A stretch of DNA of 64,000 nucleotides from Polynucleobacter aenigmaticus (GCF_002206635.1 NZ_NGUO01000004.1:1-64000); one strand, 5' to 3'; shown: positions 1 through 9,535, numbered from the stretch's first letter. The notes: a model not told the origin generated them from the sequence alone. Program-made: numbers and translations.

Positions 1-1
1 T

Positions 2-445
2 GATCTACTTTACGGAGATGCTAATAGCCAGATTGCTACTCTCGTTGAGCGCCAGACTCGCTATGTGATGCTAGTCAAGGTTGCTCGCAAAGATAGTCAA
101 ACAGTCGTCAATGCCTTAATTAAGCATGCGAGGAAATTACCAGACGAGTTGTATAAGTCGCTCACTTGGGATCGAGGCAAAGAGATGTCTGAACACAAAC
201 GCTTTACCTTAGCCACGGATGTTCAGGTTTACTTTTGTGATCCCCAGCATCCTTGGCAACGAGGCTCAAATGAAAATACCAATGGCTTACTAAGACAATA
301 CTTCCCTAAAGGAATGAGCGTAGCCAATTACTCGCAGGCTAAGCTTAATGCCATAGCCAGGAAACTTAATGAACGCCCTAGAAAAACACTAAACTATCAA
401 ACACCGGCAGAACGTTTTGCCCAATCTGTTGCGTTGACCAGTTGA
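2..445 (+). CDS. IS30-family transposase, C-terminal part (5' end outside window)
   Basis: This is the C-terminal part of a DDE transposase of the IS30 family. The reading frame is open from base 2, so the first in-frame ATG at 65 is internal and the gene is cut by the window edge. Visible family features are GDANSQIATLVERQTRYVML with the first catalytic Asp, then LTWDRGKEM with the second Asp, and NENTNGLLRQYFPKG with the catalytic Glu. The ending LNERPRKTLNYQTPAERF is the usual IS30 terminus. All three catalytic residues are present, so the visible part looks intact. I could not place the right inverted repeat from one end alone. Confidence 0.9.
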   Translation, partial: DLLYGDANSQIATLVERQTRYVMLVKVARKDSQTVVNALIKHARKLPDELYKSLTWDRGKEMSEHKRFTLATDVQVYFCDPQHPWQRGSNENTNGLLRQYFPKGMSVANYSQAKLNAIARKLNERPRKTLNYQTPAERFAQSVALTS

Positions 446-470
446 ATCCAAGACCCAAAGCGGATGCTCA

Positions 471-492
471 AAGAAAAACCACCCGAAGGTGG
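471..492 (-). terminator. Intrinsic terminator for the lipoprotein gene
   Basis: Read on the minus strand there is a 5-bp stem CCACC/GGTGG with a TTCG tetraloop (stem arms 488-492 and 479-483), followed by a T-rich tract. It lies just downstream of the lipoprotein stop codon. It also separates that gene from the convergent transposase. Confidence 0.6.
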
Positions 493-513
493 CTTTGCCG
501 AGCAATCTATTGC

Positions 514-918
514 TTATTTAATCAAATCCAAAAACTGGACGTTGTTATTAATATTGACGAAAGAAGAAGAGTCATAGGAAAAATTTCCATTCTCAGTAAA
601 TAAGAACATGTATGCCTTCAATGGGCCATATCCGCCAGATTTTTCTTTGGCGTTCACATCACAAACAACCATCCATCCAAATTTTGGAGCCTCATAACTA
701 AAAGTTCTTGCCCATGCTTTACGTGGTGGCGAGCATTCTTTCTTGGCGGCATTAGACTCATTAATATTAGCCTTGAGATATGCATTAACTTCCTTGTCGA
801 TTTCCGCTTGCTTGGGTTGGGGTGAAAACTTTGCCTGCTGGATCTCTGACTGGGTCACTGAAGTAGCGCAAGCCACTAATGCTAGTGCTGCAAACAAACT
901 TATTAATTTAGCTTTCAT
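514..918 (-). CDS. Small hypothetical lipoprotein
   Basis: Product of about 134 residues with no family that I recognise. The N-terminus MKAKLISLFAALALVAC is a typical lipoprotein signal with an LVAC lipobox, so the mature protein should start at Cys17 and be anchored to a membrane. The frame is open further upstream to 960. I chose the ATG at 918 because it is preceded by AAGGGAA and gives a proper signal peptide; the longer version would bury the signal behind 14 polar residues. The mature part has two further cysteines, in KKECSPP and MVVCDV, which could form a disulfide. It is monocistronic and flanked by non-coding DNA. Confidence 0.7.
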   Translation of the reverse strand: MKAKLISLFAALALVACATSVTQSEIQQAKFSPQPKQAEIDKEVNAYLKANINESNAAKKECSPPRKAWARTFSYEAPKFGWMVVCDVNAKEKSGGYGPLKAYMFLFTENGNFSYDSSSFVNINNNVQFLDLIK

Positions 919-1313
919 AATATTTTCCCTTGAATTAGATGGGGCTAGTGATGCAACCACCCCACTGATTTTAACTTGAGTTGATTGGCATTGCTTTAGC
1001 TAACACTCAAATTACAATACCCCCACAATTCCTGATAAAAGCTTACTTTTAGCTGAACCCACTAAGGCCTGAAGTGACCGACTGCTATTGGCCACATAAC
1101 CAGCATTCGACCAAACTAAGCCAAATAGACTCAATTCGACCCTAAGCGGCTACCGCGGGATAAAAAATGCAAAAAACTTAATTAGCGCTTTATGGCGTTA
1201 GAAGCACGTCATATTTTCACCACCACAAACCCAAAATTTCCGACATTAGATGGGGCGATGAACTTTTGATTTAGCGACTCTATCAAAGAGGGTTTTTACA
1301 AATGACATCAACA
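919..1313. other. Intergenic region, 395 bp, no gene seen
   Basis: I find no convincing coding sequence, tRNA or terminator here. The side next to 918 holds the Shine-Dalgarno and presumably the promoter of the lipoprotein gene. The side next to 1314 is the 3' flank of the outer-membrane protein gene. The 11-base string TTAGATGGGGC occurs at both ends (about 935 and 1245), which may be chance. Confidence 0.4.
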
Positions 1314-2117
1314 TTAAAAATTGAATGAGATTTTGGCGTAAGTAGACCAATCATATTGTTGATAGGTTTGCACAACTTGCTTACTAGCACCAACGGCAAC
1401 GACCCAGTTTTTATCAAGACGATGCAAAACCATGGCATCGATTGGAACAAACCACCCATTACCTGCTGTGTTAAGAATGGCTCCATTTTCATCCCAAAGT
1501 CGTAGGGTTGTGCTGGGGCTCAACTGAAAACCAATAGTTGGGAAGATATGTAGATTTCTCGCCAATACAGGTTGGGTGGGATTCGCTGCAAAACTATTGT
1601 TCTTAGCATCCCAACCATAGATATATCGAATTAAAGGAGAAAAGTCGGTTACCTTCAGAGTGCCATTAACCTCTGGCGTAAAGCGCCATCCCATTTGAGG
1701 GCCAGCAGCCCATTGCCCGTTATTTCCGAATGGAAAAATTACCCTCGCACCAACCAATGCTCCGAGAGGCTTCAAGAACTCCGGCGCTTGACCCCACACA
1801 GTAAAGAACATATTGCCAGCACCATATTGCCCCACATTGTTCGGGGTGGTAATGGAGTTGTAGTTAGAGGCAACATTGGCATCTACACGAATTCGGCCTT
1901 TCCAGTCGCCCACCTCTAGTGGGTTGTAATAACGGATCCTTAAGTCATTTTGGTAGTTATCGCTACCTTGATAATCGTGTGAAGCCCAAAACTCCAGCAC
2001 CCTACTATCATCTAACTGTTGTGAATCGTTATAGAACTGGGAAAGTGGCGCCAATACATCTTCCGCATGAGCTTGTGAAATACAAAAGGCTAGTAATGGA
2101 ATGACAAGAAATTTCAT
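1314..2117 (-). CDS. Outer-membrane beta-barrel protein of unknown function
   Basis: A 267-residue exported protein. Residues 1-18 (MKFLVIPLLAFCISQAHA) form a classical Sec signal with an AHA cleavage site. The rest alternates hydrophobic and polar residues, is rich in aromatic residues and Gly/Asn turns, and ends in YAKISFNF; a C-terminal phenylalanine is the usual BAM recognition signal. The layout resembles the transporter-like or MetA-type barrel proteins encoded beside aromatic-degradation genes, but I cannot assign a substrate. It is monocistronic; the next gene upstream is the broken aquaporin. The outer-membrane location is well supported; the function is unknown. Confidence 0.75.
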   Translation of the reverse strand: MKFLVIPLLAFCISQAHAEDVLAPLSQFYNDSQQLDDSRVLEFWASHDYQGSDNYQNDLRIRYYNPLEVGDWKGRIRVDANVASNYNSITTPNNVGQYGAGNMFFTVWGQAPEFLKPLGALVGARVIFPFGNNGQWAAGPQMGWRFTPEVNGTLKVTDFSPLIRYIYGWDAKNNSFAANPTQPVLARNLHIFPTIGFQLSPSTTLRLWDENGAILNTAGNGWFVPIDAMVLHRLDKNWVVAVGASKQVVQTYQQYDWSTYAKISFNF

Positions 2118-2191
2118 GCATTAAGAATTCATAAAAATATGTAATGGGCAGTGTTTAATATGCATAGGCCAAGCAAGGCCATAAGAGTAAA

Positions 2192-2999
2192 TTAATCACT
2201 CTTATCCAGTGGTGTACCCATAGCCGCCTGGGATTCTGAAGCCTTCGCTGGCCCCCTCAAGAATCGCGCGACTAAAACAGCTAAAGCAGCTCCAACGATT
2301 GATCCAACAGGATAAATCCAATAGCCTGAAAAATTACCGAGGGCAAAATCCGGGCCAAATGCCCTGGCTGGATTAAAAGCAGCGCCATCAAATGGTCCGC
2401 CCATAGTTCCTGCCGCCATAATGTATCCGCCTACCGCAATCGGAACAAAGGGGCCATTGAGTTTAGGTCCATTAGCCATGCTGAGCACGAGCAAGACCAT
2501 CGCAAAAGTTAGTACTGCTTCAAAAATAAGGGATTTAAAAACCAATCCTTCTTTGGGCATCGTTGCCGCTAAGTTACCCGCTTCACCAAATAAATAAAGC
2601 GCAAGACTTGAGCCTGCGGCTGCCGCAATGTACTGCACAACGATATATGCCAATGCCATGCCCTTGCCCATATCACCACGAATTGCAAAAGCCAAGGTCA
2701 TCGCAGGGTTGAAGTGGGCGGAGATATCCCCCAAAAAAATATACTGCAGTCATTATCCAAAGAGCTGCAATAGCAGACAAGATAAAAGCATACTGATATG
2801 GGGCTAGGTCAGCACCTCCGTGCTGCGCAAGAATAGATGCGCCACCTGACAGAAAAAAAGTCATTCCAGAAAGACCAATAAACTCAGATACCAGCCTACG
2901 CTCTCTATGTCGACCACTTTTCCAGTCTGATGAAAATCGAGAACCCACCTGATTTTGGAGCGCCTTCTCCCCCACCAATTGCGTATCCTGCTCTGTCAT
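2192..2999 (-). pseudogene. Aquaporin / MIP-family channel, frameshifted
   Basis: Two reading frames together encode one MIP-family channel of about 265 residues. The upstream frame (2999 down to about 2740) gives the N-terminal cytoplasmic part and first two membrane helices, ending ALWIMTAVYFFG. The downstream frame (from about 2734 to 2192) resumes with GDISAHFNPAMTLAFA, the first NPA motif, and later has FNPARAFGPD, the second NPA motif, with the remaining helices. The break falls in a homopolymer tract, A7 then C5 on the plus strand reversed (C 2728-2732, A 2733-2739). One extra base there explains it, so this may be a true mutation, phase variation or a sequencing error. The start ATG overlaps the fumC stop as TAATG, which indicates translational coupling. 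Whether it conducts water or glycerol cannot be told. Confidence 0.85.
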
Positions 3000-4459
3000 T
3001 ATTTACTCTTAATGTCTGCTGAGCCAGGCTTGGTCATGTTTAGTGGAACCACAATTCGATCAAACATTTCTTCAGTAACTCCCTTTGCAAGCGCAGCTTG
3101 CTTTAAGGTCAGATTATTGTCAATTGCGTAGTGCGCAATGACGGAGGCATTGTCATACCCAATCACTGGAGACAATGCAGTCACCATCATGACAGATCGC
3201 TCAATATTATTTGTTAACTGAGCCTGATTCACAACGGCGCCTTCAATCATGAACTCTCTAAAATGATCACACATATCAGCCATGATCAAAGCAGAATGAA
3301 GATAGTTATTAATAATAATTGGGCGGAATGCATTCAGTTCAAAATTACCTTCTGCGCCACCCATTTGCACTGCAACATCTGAACCCATAATCTGGATGCA
3401 AACCATCAACATTGCTTCGGCTTGGGTTGGATTTACCTTGCCGGGCATGATTGAGGAGCCTGGCTCATTCGCTGGAAAAGTCATTTCCATTAAACCTGTT
3501 CTTGGGCCAGATCCCAGCCAGCGCATATCGTTAGCAATCTTAAATAAGGTGACAGCAGTTGTCTTCAAACCAGCATGCGCACGGACCATGCGATCAAGAG
3601 TGCCTTGAGCGGTAAATTTATTATCTGCAGTTTTGATAGTAAAACCAGTTAATTCTGAGAGAGTTGCGGCAACCTCATCACCAAAGCCAACAGGGGCATT
3701 TAATCCAGTACCAACAGCAGTCCCACCCATGGCAACTTGTAGCAGCCCTTGAGATGCATGGGTTAATTCAGCAATAGCGTCACTGACTGCACCAGCGTAA
3801 CCCGACCATTCTTGACCAACAGTTAATGGGGTTGCGTCCTCTAAATGGGTTCGACCAATCTTGACAATATCAGCCCATTGTTTTGACTTAGCATCAAGCG
3901 CATCGTGTAAGCGCGTTAAAGCAGGTAGCGTTTTTTCAGTAACCATCTTGTATGCAGCAATATGCATGGCTGTTGGGAAAGTGTCGTTACTAGATTGACC
4001 CATATTGACATGGTCATTTGGATGAATTGGCTCTTGACTACCCAAGGTACCGCCAACTAATTGAATACAGCGATTGGAAATAACTTCATTCAAATTCATA
4101 TTGGACTGAGTGCCAGATCCAGTCTGCCAGACATACAAAGGAAACTCACTATCTAAACTACCATTAATAACCTCATCTGCAACTTGCTCTATTAATTTCC
4201 CTTTCCACTCAGGGAGACGACCAGCTTTTGTATTTACAATCGCAGCCGCTTTTTTTACATATCCATACGCGTGATAGACCTCTTTAGGCATCAAATCATG
4301 CCCAATATTGAAGTGAATTAAGCTACGCTGTGTTTGCGCACCCCAATAGTGATTGGCAGGAACTGCGATCGTGCCAATACTATCAAATTCATTGCGTGTA
4401 CCAGTGGCATTAATTCCGATTGGTAAATTGAGGATTGCTGGGATAGCTTCTGCTGTCAT
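2999..4459 (-). CDS. fumC: Class II fumarate hydratase (fumarase C)
   Basis: Interconverts fumarate and L-malate in the citric acid cycle; oxygen-stable, homotetrameric, cytoplasmic. The 486-residue length is close to the family norm, with a slightly extended N-terminus. Visible motifs are TGSGTQSNMNLNEV in the first conserved region, GRTHLEDATPLT with the catalytic His of the second, and GSSIMPGKVNPTQ around residue 330, the fumarase/aspartase signature with the mobile catalytic serine loop. The start ATG at 4459 is preceded by GGAAA. It forms a two-gene unit with the damaged aquaporin gene downstream. Confidence 0.96.
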   Translation of the reverse strand: MTAEAIPAILNLPIGINATGTRNEFDSIGTIAVPANHYWGAQTQRSLIHFNIGHDLMPKEVYHAYGYVKKAAAIVNTKAGRLPEWKGKLIEQVADEVINGSLDSEFPLYVWQTGSGTQSNMNLNEVISNRCIQLVGGTLGSQEPIHPNDHVNMGQSSNDTFPTAMHIAAYKMVTEKTLPALTRLHDALDAKSKQWADIVKIGRTHLEDATPLTVGQEWSGYAGAVSDAIAELTHASQGLLQVAMGGTAVGTGLNAPVGFGDEVAATLSELTGFTIKTADNKFTAQGTLDRMVRAHAGLKTTAVTLFKIANDMRWLGSGPRTGLMEMTFPANEPGSSIMPGKVNPTQAEAMLMVCIQIMGSDVAVQMGGAEGNFELNAFRPIIINNYLHSALIMADMCDHFREFMIEGAVVNQAQLTNNIERSVMMVTALSPVIGYDNASVIAHYAIDNNLTLKQAALAKGVTEEMFDRIVVPLNMTKPGSADIKSK

Positions 4460-4760
4460 GATGTTTCCATTTAAAGTGCATCGAAGAGAGCTGATTATTA
4501 TAGTTAGGTAGGCCCTACATGTAAGAATACATACATACTTCCAATAATTACTTACGTACTTTGTGACGCAAAAGGAAGAACAACTTAGAAATTTCTCCCT
4601 AAGTAGTTGATTTTATTAGCGGGCTCTACCAAGTTCTATTGAATTATTTTAACGTCTCTTAATGGCCGATTTGAATCATCCGAGTGAATTCGATCAATTT
4701 AGCTCTTGTCGACCCATAGGGGTCACATTGCAGGCTTTGAATGGTAATTTGCACTAGACC

Positions 4761-4801
4761 TTGATCCACATCAACCGATTGACATCAATTGCTGCTTTAA
4801 T
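4761..4801 (+). promoter_or_regulatory. FNR-type box plus -10 element upstream of the amidohydrolase gene
   Basis: A perfect FNR/Anr-type inverted repeat, TTGATCCACATCAA, occupies 4761-4774. A good -10 hexamer, TTTAAT, lies at 4796-4801 and predicts a start near 4808. That puts the box centre at about -40.5, close to the -41.5 spacing of class II FNR-activated promoters. The rest of the 375-bp gap from 4460 shows no gene; its left half presumably holds the fumC promoter. Activation at low oxygen is inferred. Confidence 0.65.
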
Positions 4802-4834
4802 CTATTAAGACAAATAATGAGGGTGCCCTTCGTC

Positions 4835-6562
4835 ATGCGTAAATATCTCAAACCACCGCACCTAGCCACTCTAATAATGATTCTTTTCATTACTTTTTTT
4901 GGCTCACAAACTTACGCAAAAGAGCAGGCAGATGTGATCTTCATTAACGGTCAAATTGAGACCCTAAATAACACTCAATCACATGCAAATGCCGTAGCTA
5001 TTAAGAATGAAAAATTCATCGCCGTAGGCCCTAACAAAAAAATCAAAGCTTATATCGGATCCGGCACTAAAGTTATCGATCTTAATCAGCAATTTGTTGT
5101 GCCCGGGTTAATTGATGGACATACCCATCCCATGGAAACTATTTGGATGAAAGAAGATTGGGTAGACGCACGCTATCCAGGAACCCCTTCCGTTAAACAG
5201 GCATTACAAAATCTTGCTGATCGAATCAAAGTTACTCCAAAGGATCAATGGGTATATGTAGCTTGTGTCTCAGCCAGTGAAAATAAATTCGTGGAGAAAC
5301 GCGTACCCACTAAATCTGAATTGGATCTGATTGCTCCCAATAATCCTGTTGTGGTTGCCAATGGCACCCATATGGCGATTGCTAATTCAGTAGCGTTAGA
5401 AAAACTGGGGGCGACCAAAGGTATCACTAAATTACCTCATGGTAGTGGCGTGTTGCTTGATAAAGACGGCAACCCAACCGGGGTGATCACTGATGGCCAA
5501 GGAGATATACCAGCAGCCCCCAAGTCTACTGAAATTGCCCGCTACTACTCTACTGAAATAGCCAAATTGTGGAACCAGAATGGGTTTACATCTGTGCTGG
5601 CTATAACGCCTGTAGGAGCACTTCCTGTATTGCAAGCAGTCTCTAAATCGGTTGCCAAACCGAATATCCGCTATTCCGTATCGGTGTGGGCAGAACCCAA
5701 TGGACAAGGTCTTCCTAAAGATTTCAGCTCTTTAGAGATGCCAAAAGAGGCTGATGCAGCTTACTATCGCTTCTTTGGAGTGAAAGCCTGGGTCGACGGG
5801 GAAAATGATTGCAGAACAGGCTTTATGTACGAGACCTACGTTGGAAACTTAGATACGGATCCTCCCGGCAATAAAGGCACTCTCGTCACCACTGAAAGTA
5901 ACGCCAATGCCTTTGCAAAGTTAGCCAATCGAAATCAGAAAATAGCCATGCTCCATTGTTCGGGTGATGCCGCAACAGACATTGGCCTAAATGCATATCA
6001 GCATGTCATTAACACTACCCACGCCACCACCATTAAGCGAATTGAACACTTTGGAATGTTTCAGCTTTCTGAGCAGCAATTACAACGAGCTAAAAAAATG
6101 AAAAAGGATGGTTTGCATATTTCCGTACAGCCCATTTGGCTGTTGGAATTGGTTAACGCAGACTATGAAAATATGGGTGCACAGCGCACTGAAACTGGAT
6201 TTAAATTTCAAAGCATGATCAAAGCGGGGCTAGAGCCCGCGGCTGGTACGGATATGACTGGTATTTACTTGGGCAATATTGACCCGTTTAAAGCAATGTA
6301 TGCCAGCGTCACCAGACAGTCAGATAAGGGCATCTTTGAACCCCAAGAAGCCATTTCTGTTCTGGATGCTTTAAAAATGTGGACCATCTGGCCAGCTAAA
6401 GCAGTTGGCGAAGAAAAAGTAAAAGGCAGTATTGAAGTTGGGAAGTATGCTGATATGGCAGTACTCTCTAAAAATATCTTTCAGATTGCAAAGGAGAGTT
6501 TAAAAGATGTACAAGTTAATAAGACTATTGTCGGCGGAAGAATTATTTATGAGCGCCAATAA
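4835..6562 (+). CDS. Exported amidohydrolase (YtcJ-type, amidohydrolase family 3)
   Basis: A 575-residue metal-dependent hydrolase of the amidohydrolase superfamily. It has an N-terminal signal peptide (MRKYLKPPHLATLIMILFIT up to TYA). Next come the beta-sandwich start DVIFINGQIETL and the metal-binding motif GLIDGHTHPM near residue 95. Downstream are MLHCSGDAA, IKRIEHFGM and AAGTDMTG, with histidine and aspartate ligands expected of this fold, and finally the C-terminal strand ADMAVLSKNIF. An earlier in-frame ATG exists at 4817; I prefer 4835 because GAGGG sits 11 bases upstream and the signal peptide then starts normally. The substrate is unknown. It converges with the Tat phosphatase genes, one base apart, and sits behind a perfect FNR-type box. 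Confidence 0.85.
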   Translation: MRKYLKPPHLATLIMILFITFFGSQTYAKEQADVIFINGQIETLNNTQSHANAVAIKNEKFIAVGPNKKIKAYIGSGTKVIDLNQQFVVPGLIDGHTHPMETIWMKEDWVDARYPGTPSVKQALQNLADRIKVTPKDQWVYVACVSASENKFVEKRVPTKSELDLIAPNNPVVVANGTHMAIANSVALEKLGATKGITKLPHGSGVLLDKDGNPTGVITDGQGDIPAAPKSTEIARYYSTEIAKLWNQNGFTSVLAITPVGALPVLQAVSKSVAKPNIRYSVSVWAEPNGQGLPKDFSSLEMPKEADAAYYRFFGVKAWVDGENDCRTGFMYETYVGNLDTDPPGNKGTLVTTESNANAFAKLANRNQKIAMLHCSGDAATDIGLNAYQHVINTTHATTIKRIEHFGMFQLSEQQLQRAKKMKKDGLHISVQPIWLLELVNADYENMGAQRTETGFKFQSMIKAGLEPAAGTDMTGIYLGNIDPFKAMYASVTRQSDKGIFEPQEAISVLDALKMWTIWPAKAVGEEKVKGSIEVGKYADMAVLSKNIFQIAKESLKDVQVNKTIVGGRIIYERQ

Positions 6563-6563
6563 C

Positions 6564-7544
6564 TTAATCTGCGCCTAAGACGCCACGACCGTGCATTAAA
6601 TACATTTCTCGAAGATGCTTTTGCTCAGTGGCATTGATTTTTAGTCCCTCTAAGAAATATCGCTCAATCGTTCCGTAGCGCTTATACATCTCATCAAAAG
6701 ATGCTTCTAAGTACTGTTGCTTCACGCCAAAAAGCGCCGCAGGAATACCAGGATCGCCACCCCCAGCAATAAATGCATCAATCTCCTTCTGATGCATTGG
6801 CAATAAATAGTCGTTACTGCGCAAGTAATCAGAAAATACTTGGTCTTTAGGCACACCTAAGAAAGTTAGTAAGGCTGCGGCTCCCCAGCCCGTCCTATCC
6901 TTACCATTGGTGCAGTGAAACACCCCCGGCAAATTAGCAACATCGGACAGGGATAGAAAAAGTATTCGGTACGATTTTTGTGCACTGGGAAGCAATACAA
7001 AATCCCGATAAAGCGCAACAAAACTCGCCTCAACCCCCTTCGCACCACCCCATTTTTGAGTTGCTAATTTGGGATTTTGAAACAGTATGTTAATCTGATC
7101 GGGCGGCGTGATTAAGTCCTCACCTGCCATCACATTAAGCCGAACATACGTAATCTCCGGAGGAATATTGTCGGGTTGAGCCACAATCTCAGCTGATGTG
7201 CGTAAGTCGTAATCAGTCTTTAATTTAAGTGCCTGCAGCTTGATTAAATCTTCTGCATCCATGGCGTAGAACTCATTGGAGCGATAGGCCATTCCCCTCA
7301 CCACAACATCTCCATTTTTAGTGACATACCCGCCAAGATCCCGCAGATTGGGGACGGGGCTAATATTGAGAAATATCCCTAGACTTTCACCTGGAGCTAA
7401 GACTGCAGAGGGCGCTTGCGCCAGAGCAAACGGCCCCACGCAATAAATTGCAATAACAAATAAATATTTTGCAAAAGTACGCCTAGATACGCCCCGACCC
7501 TCAAATACAGAAAACTTGAATGCTGAAATGGTGAAGTCCCTCAT
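6564..7544 (-). CDS. Tyrosine-phosphatase-family protein with a Tat-like signal
   Basis: A 326-residue phosphatase of the Tyr/Ser DSP-like family. Near residue 208 it has HCTNGKDRTGWG, the HCxxxKDRxG P-loop with nucleophilic Cys and phosphate-binding Arg. The upstream signature NLRDLGGY and the segment DYDLRTSAE are typical of the same family. The N-terminus contains SRRTFAKYLFVIAIYC followed by a hydrophobic stretch and ALAQA, which fits a twin-arginine signal. The ATG overlaps the stop of the upstream metallophosphoesterase by four bases (ATGA), so the two are co-translated. The substrate could be a phosphoprotein, phospholipid or sugar phosphate; the sequence does not say. Confidence 0.85.
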   Translation of the reverse strand: MRDFTISAFKFSVFEGRGVSRRTFAKYLFVIAIYCVGPFALAQAPSAVLAPGESLGIFLNISPVPNLRDLGGYVTKNGDVVVRGMAYRSNEFYAMDAEDLIKLQALKLKTDYDLRTSAEIVAQPDNIPPEITYVRLNVMAGEDLITPPDQINILFQNPKLATQKWGGAKGVEASFVALYRDFVLLPSAQKSYRILFLSLSDVANLPGVFHCTNGKDRTGWGAAALLTFLGVPKDQVFSDYLRSNDYLLPMHQKEIDAFIAGGGDPGIPAALFGVKQQYLEASFDEMYKRYGTIERYFLEGLKINATEQKHLREMYLMHGRGVLGAD

Positions 7545-9535
7545 ATAGGAAATCGATTTTTCAGCGCTTTAATCATGGCGGGGCTTAAGGGTTTAAATAA
7601 TTCAGCGTTATAAGATGCGCAATATGGCACTCCCGCAATATCCCCATATCGAATTGACGTATCAGCCGTTCCATTCTGTGGCCGCGTTGGGTCCATCGAG
7701 ACAACAGGTATAGCTCCGAATGCACGCTCTACATTCGGCGCATTTGGTCGCATATCATTTTGAATAATTTGTTGTGCTGCAATTGCCATGCGCCTTCCAC
7801 TCTCAGCGGGTGTACCCTCACGTACCGCAGGATCAACATTCACAGTCACAATAGAAATACTGTAATCACTATTGAGATAGACCTGCAAGGTACGAAACTG
7901 TTGCGGGAAGTCATGTAAAGAACTGGTTTCAATTTGCCAAAATCCATGCTCTGCGGGAGCACCTAAAGGCGCTTTAAACGCCTTAACGGTATTGACATGG
8001 CGATGCCCCGCTAGCCAACATAAGACCTGACCATTGGCTTGAATTTCTGAAACTAATTTAGCGAGAGAGATTGCGTTTTTCAACTTTGCATGAGGGTCGC
8101 GGGTTGATTCCCACCACTCCATCTCACTTCCAATAGGTGCTACACCAAGTGGAACATGTGATGCAATGATCACTAACTCCAGTCTTTTCTTTGCAAGATT
8201 CAATTGCGACCGCAACCATTTAACCCGAGTAGCACTCAAATAACCATGCCCATGAATATCATGACTGCCATCTTTTGGGTCCTGAACATTATCCAAAACA
8301 ATCATACGTAACGGTATGTCAGCTTTCGGTAAAAAACTGTAGCAAGAAAATCCAGACTCCTCCTTGTCATAGTTGGGGTCTACCAAATGAAATCCATGTC
8401 CCTGCGGTAAAGAGCTAGTATTAAAAAATTCAGCAATCCATTCTTTTTTTGTAAGCGAGCGGCGATTCAGGTTGGGAGAATTGAAGGGCTGCTTTAAAAA
8501 ATTACTGACCGGTCCAGCATGAATGATTTCCCCATACTCAGATGCACCGTTGATCGTACCCATGTAATAGAGTGGGGACTTTAAGCTCACCGTAGTATCA
8601 AAAAGACATGGGAAAAATGGAAAATCTTTTATCGGCTTGAGCACATCGCCGACAGCCCAGATACGATCGTTTACATAGGAGTTTCGAAGCTGAAGACTGG
8701 GATCCGCATCAACAGATACACTCCCAATCATAAAAAGATCATGATTGCCATTGACTTGGTACCAGGGAATTTCGGGCAATAGGCCGGCAGACTTAAAGGG
8801 TTTCTGATAAGAGGTGGCATCTTGAGTGGCATCCCCGCTAGTATTGGGATAAATCACTTTTCCATCCAAAATATCCAGATACCATCGAGTCTCGTTATAT
8901 TGGGTAGAGTTGCAGGTATCCCCTAAGGACAATCCAAAATCGAATGCATGAGTTGCATGCAAAGCGTTTGCAGTTTGAATGGCAGCATCAAGAACCTGGG
9001 TAGTGGTTAACATCGTCGGCGAATAGATTGAGGTCATTGGCGCGCCAAATTCAGAATCTAATTGTTGAATTGCAATTAATTGATTGCCTGCCTGCTTGTC
9101 AGTTAGGTGAATATCACTCACCGTAAAGAATGAGCTTAAGCGCTGTAGTCTCTTGATATGCTCGGGTTGATAGCCCTCTGGCATCAAGTCAAAGCGACGT
9201 TCAATCGGGAGTCCTGGGCCATAGGTATAGCTACCGTATTGATATTTTTTATATTGGTTTAAATAATGCAATTCAGTAGGGGCAAGCCCTTTGTCAGAGG
9301 CGGGTGATTTGACTAAATCTGGCACTGAAAAAGAAAGCATGCGCTCTACTGTTGTTCTGACCTCACTATCAATTTTGTAAGTAGTAAATATTCCATTTTT
9401 CGCTGCAAAACCCCATCTAGAATAAGTCATCACAATACTTCCGATGGAGTACTTTATGAATGAGCGACGCGAAAAACGATGCACTGTTTTCTCTTGGTCA
9501 GCACCATCTTTAGACGTATCCAATTGAACTTTCAT
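7541..9535 (-). CDS. Tat-exported calcineurin-like metallophosphoesterase
   Basis: A 664-residue dinuclear-metal phosphoesterase. The N-terminus carries a strong twin-arginine motif, FSRRSFIKYSIGSIVM, so a folded, metal-loaded enzyme is probably exported to the periplasm. Catalytic motifs appear in the standard order: SDIHLT near residue 140, LGDTCN near 200, NGNHDLF near 262, ASHVPLG near 458 and AGHRHVN near 510. It resembles the long PPA1498/RPA4764-type metallophosphoesterases, whose substrate is not known to me. The start at 9535 has AAAGGAAT upstream. It is the first gene of a two-gene operon with the tyrosine-phosphatase-like gene, which opposes the amidohydrolase gene. Confidence 0.85.
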   Translation of the reverse strand: MKVQLDTSKDGADQEKTVHRFSRRSFIKYSIGSIVMTYSRWGFAAKNGIFTTYKIDSEVRTTVERMLSFSVPDLVKSPASDKGLAPTELHYLNQYKKYQYGSYTYGPGLPIERRFDLMPEGYQPEHIKRLQRLSSFFTVSDIHLTDKQAGNQLIAIQQLDSEFGAPMTSIYSPTMLTTTQVLDAAIQTANALHATHAFDFGLSLGDTCNSTQYNETRWYLDILDGKVIYPNTSGDATQDATSYQKPFKSAGLLPEIPWYQVNGNHDLFMIGSVSVDADPSLQLRNSYVNDRIWAVGDVLKPIKDFPFFPCLFDTTVSLKSPLYYMGTINGASEYGEIIHAGPVSNFLKQPFNSPNLNRRSLTKKEWIAEFFNTSSLPQGHGFHLVDPNYDKEESGFSCYSFLPKADIPLRMIVLDNVQDPKDGSHDIHGHGYLSATRVKWLRSQLNLAKKRLELVIIASHVPLGVAPIGSEMEWWESTRDPHAKLKNAISLAKLVSEIQANGQVLCWLAGHRHVNTVKAFKAPLGAPAEHGFWQIETSSLHDFPQQFRTLQVYLNSDYSISIVTVNVDPAVREGTPAESGRRMAIAAQQIIQNDMRPNAPNVERAFGAIPVVSMDPTRPQNGTADTSIRYGDIAGVPYCASYNAELFKPLSPAMIKALKNRFPI

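Noticed and set aside
743-979. Plus-strand ORF of 78 codons
   Set aside because: It is antisense to the lipoprotein gene, whose signal peptide, lipobox and Shine-Dalgarno support the minus strand.
935-1255. 11-base repeat TTAGATGGGGC flanking the 919-1313 gap
   Set aside because: Too short to mean insertion or excision on its own.
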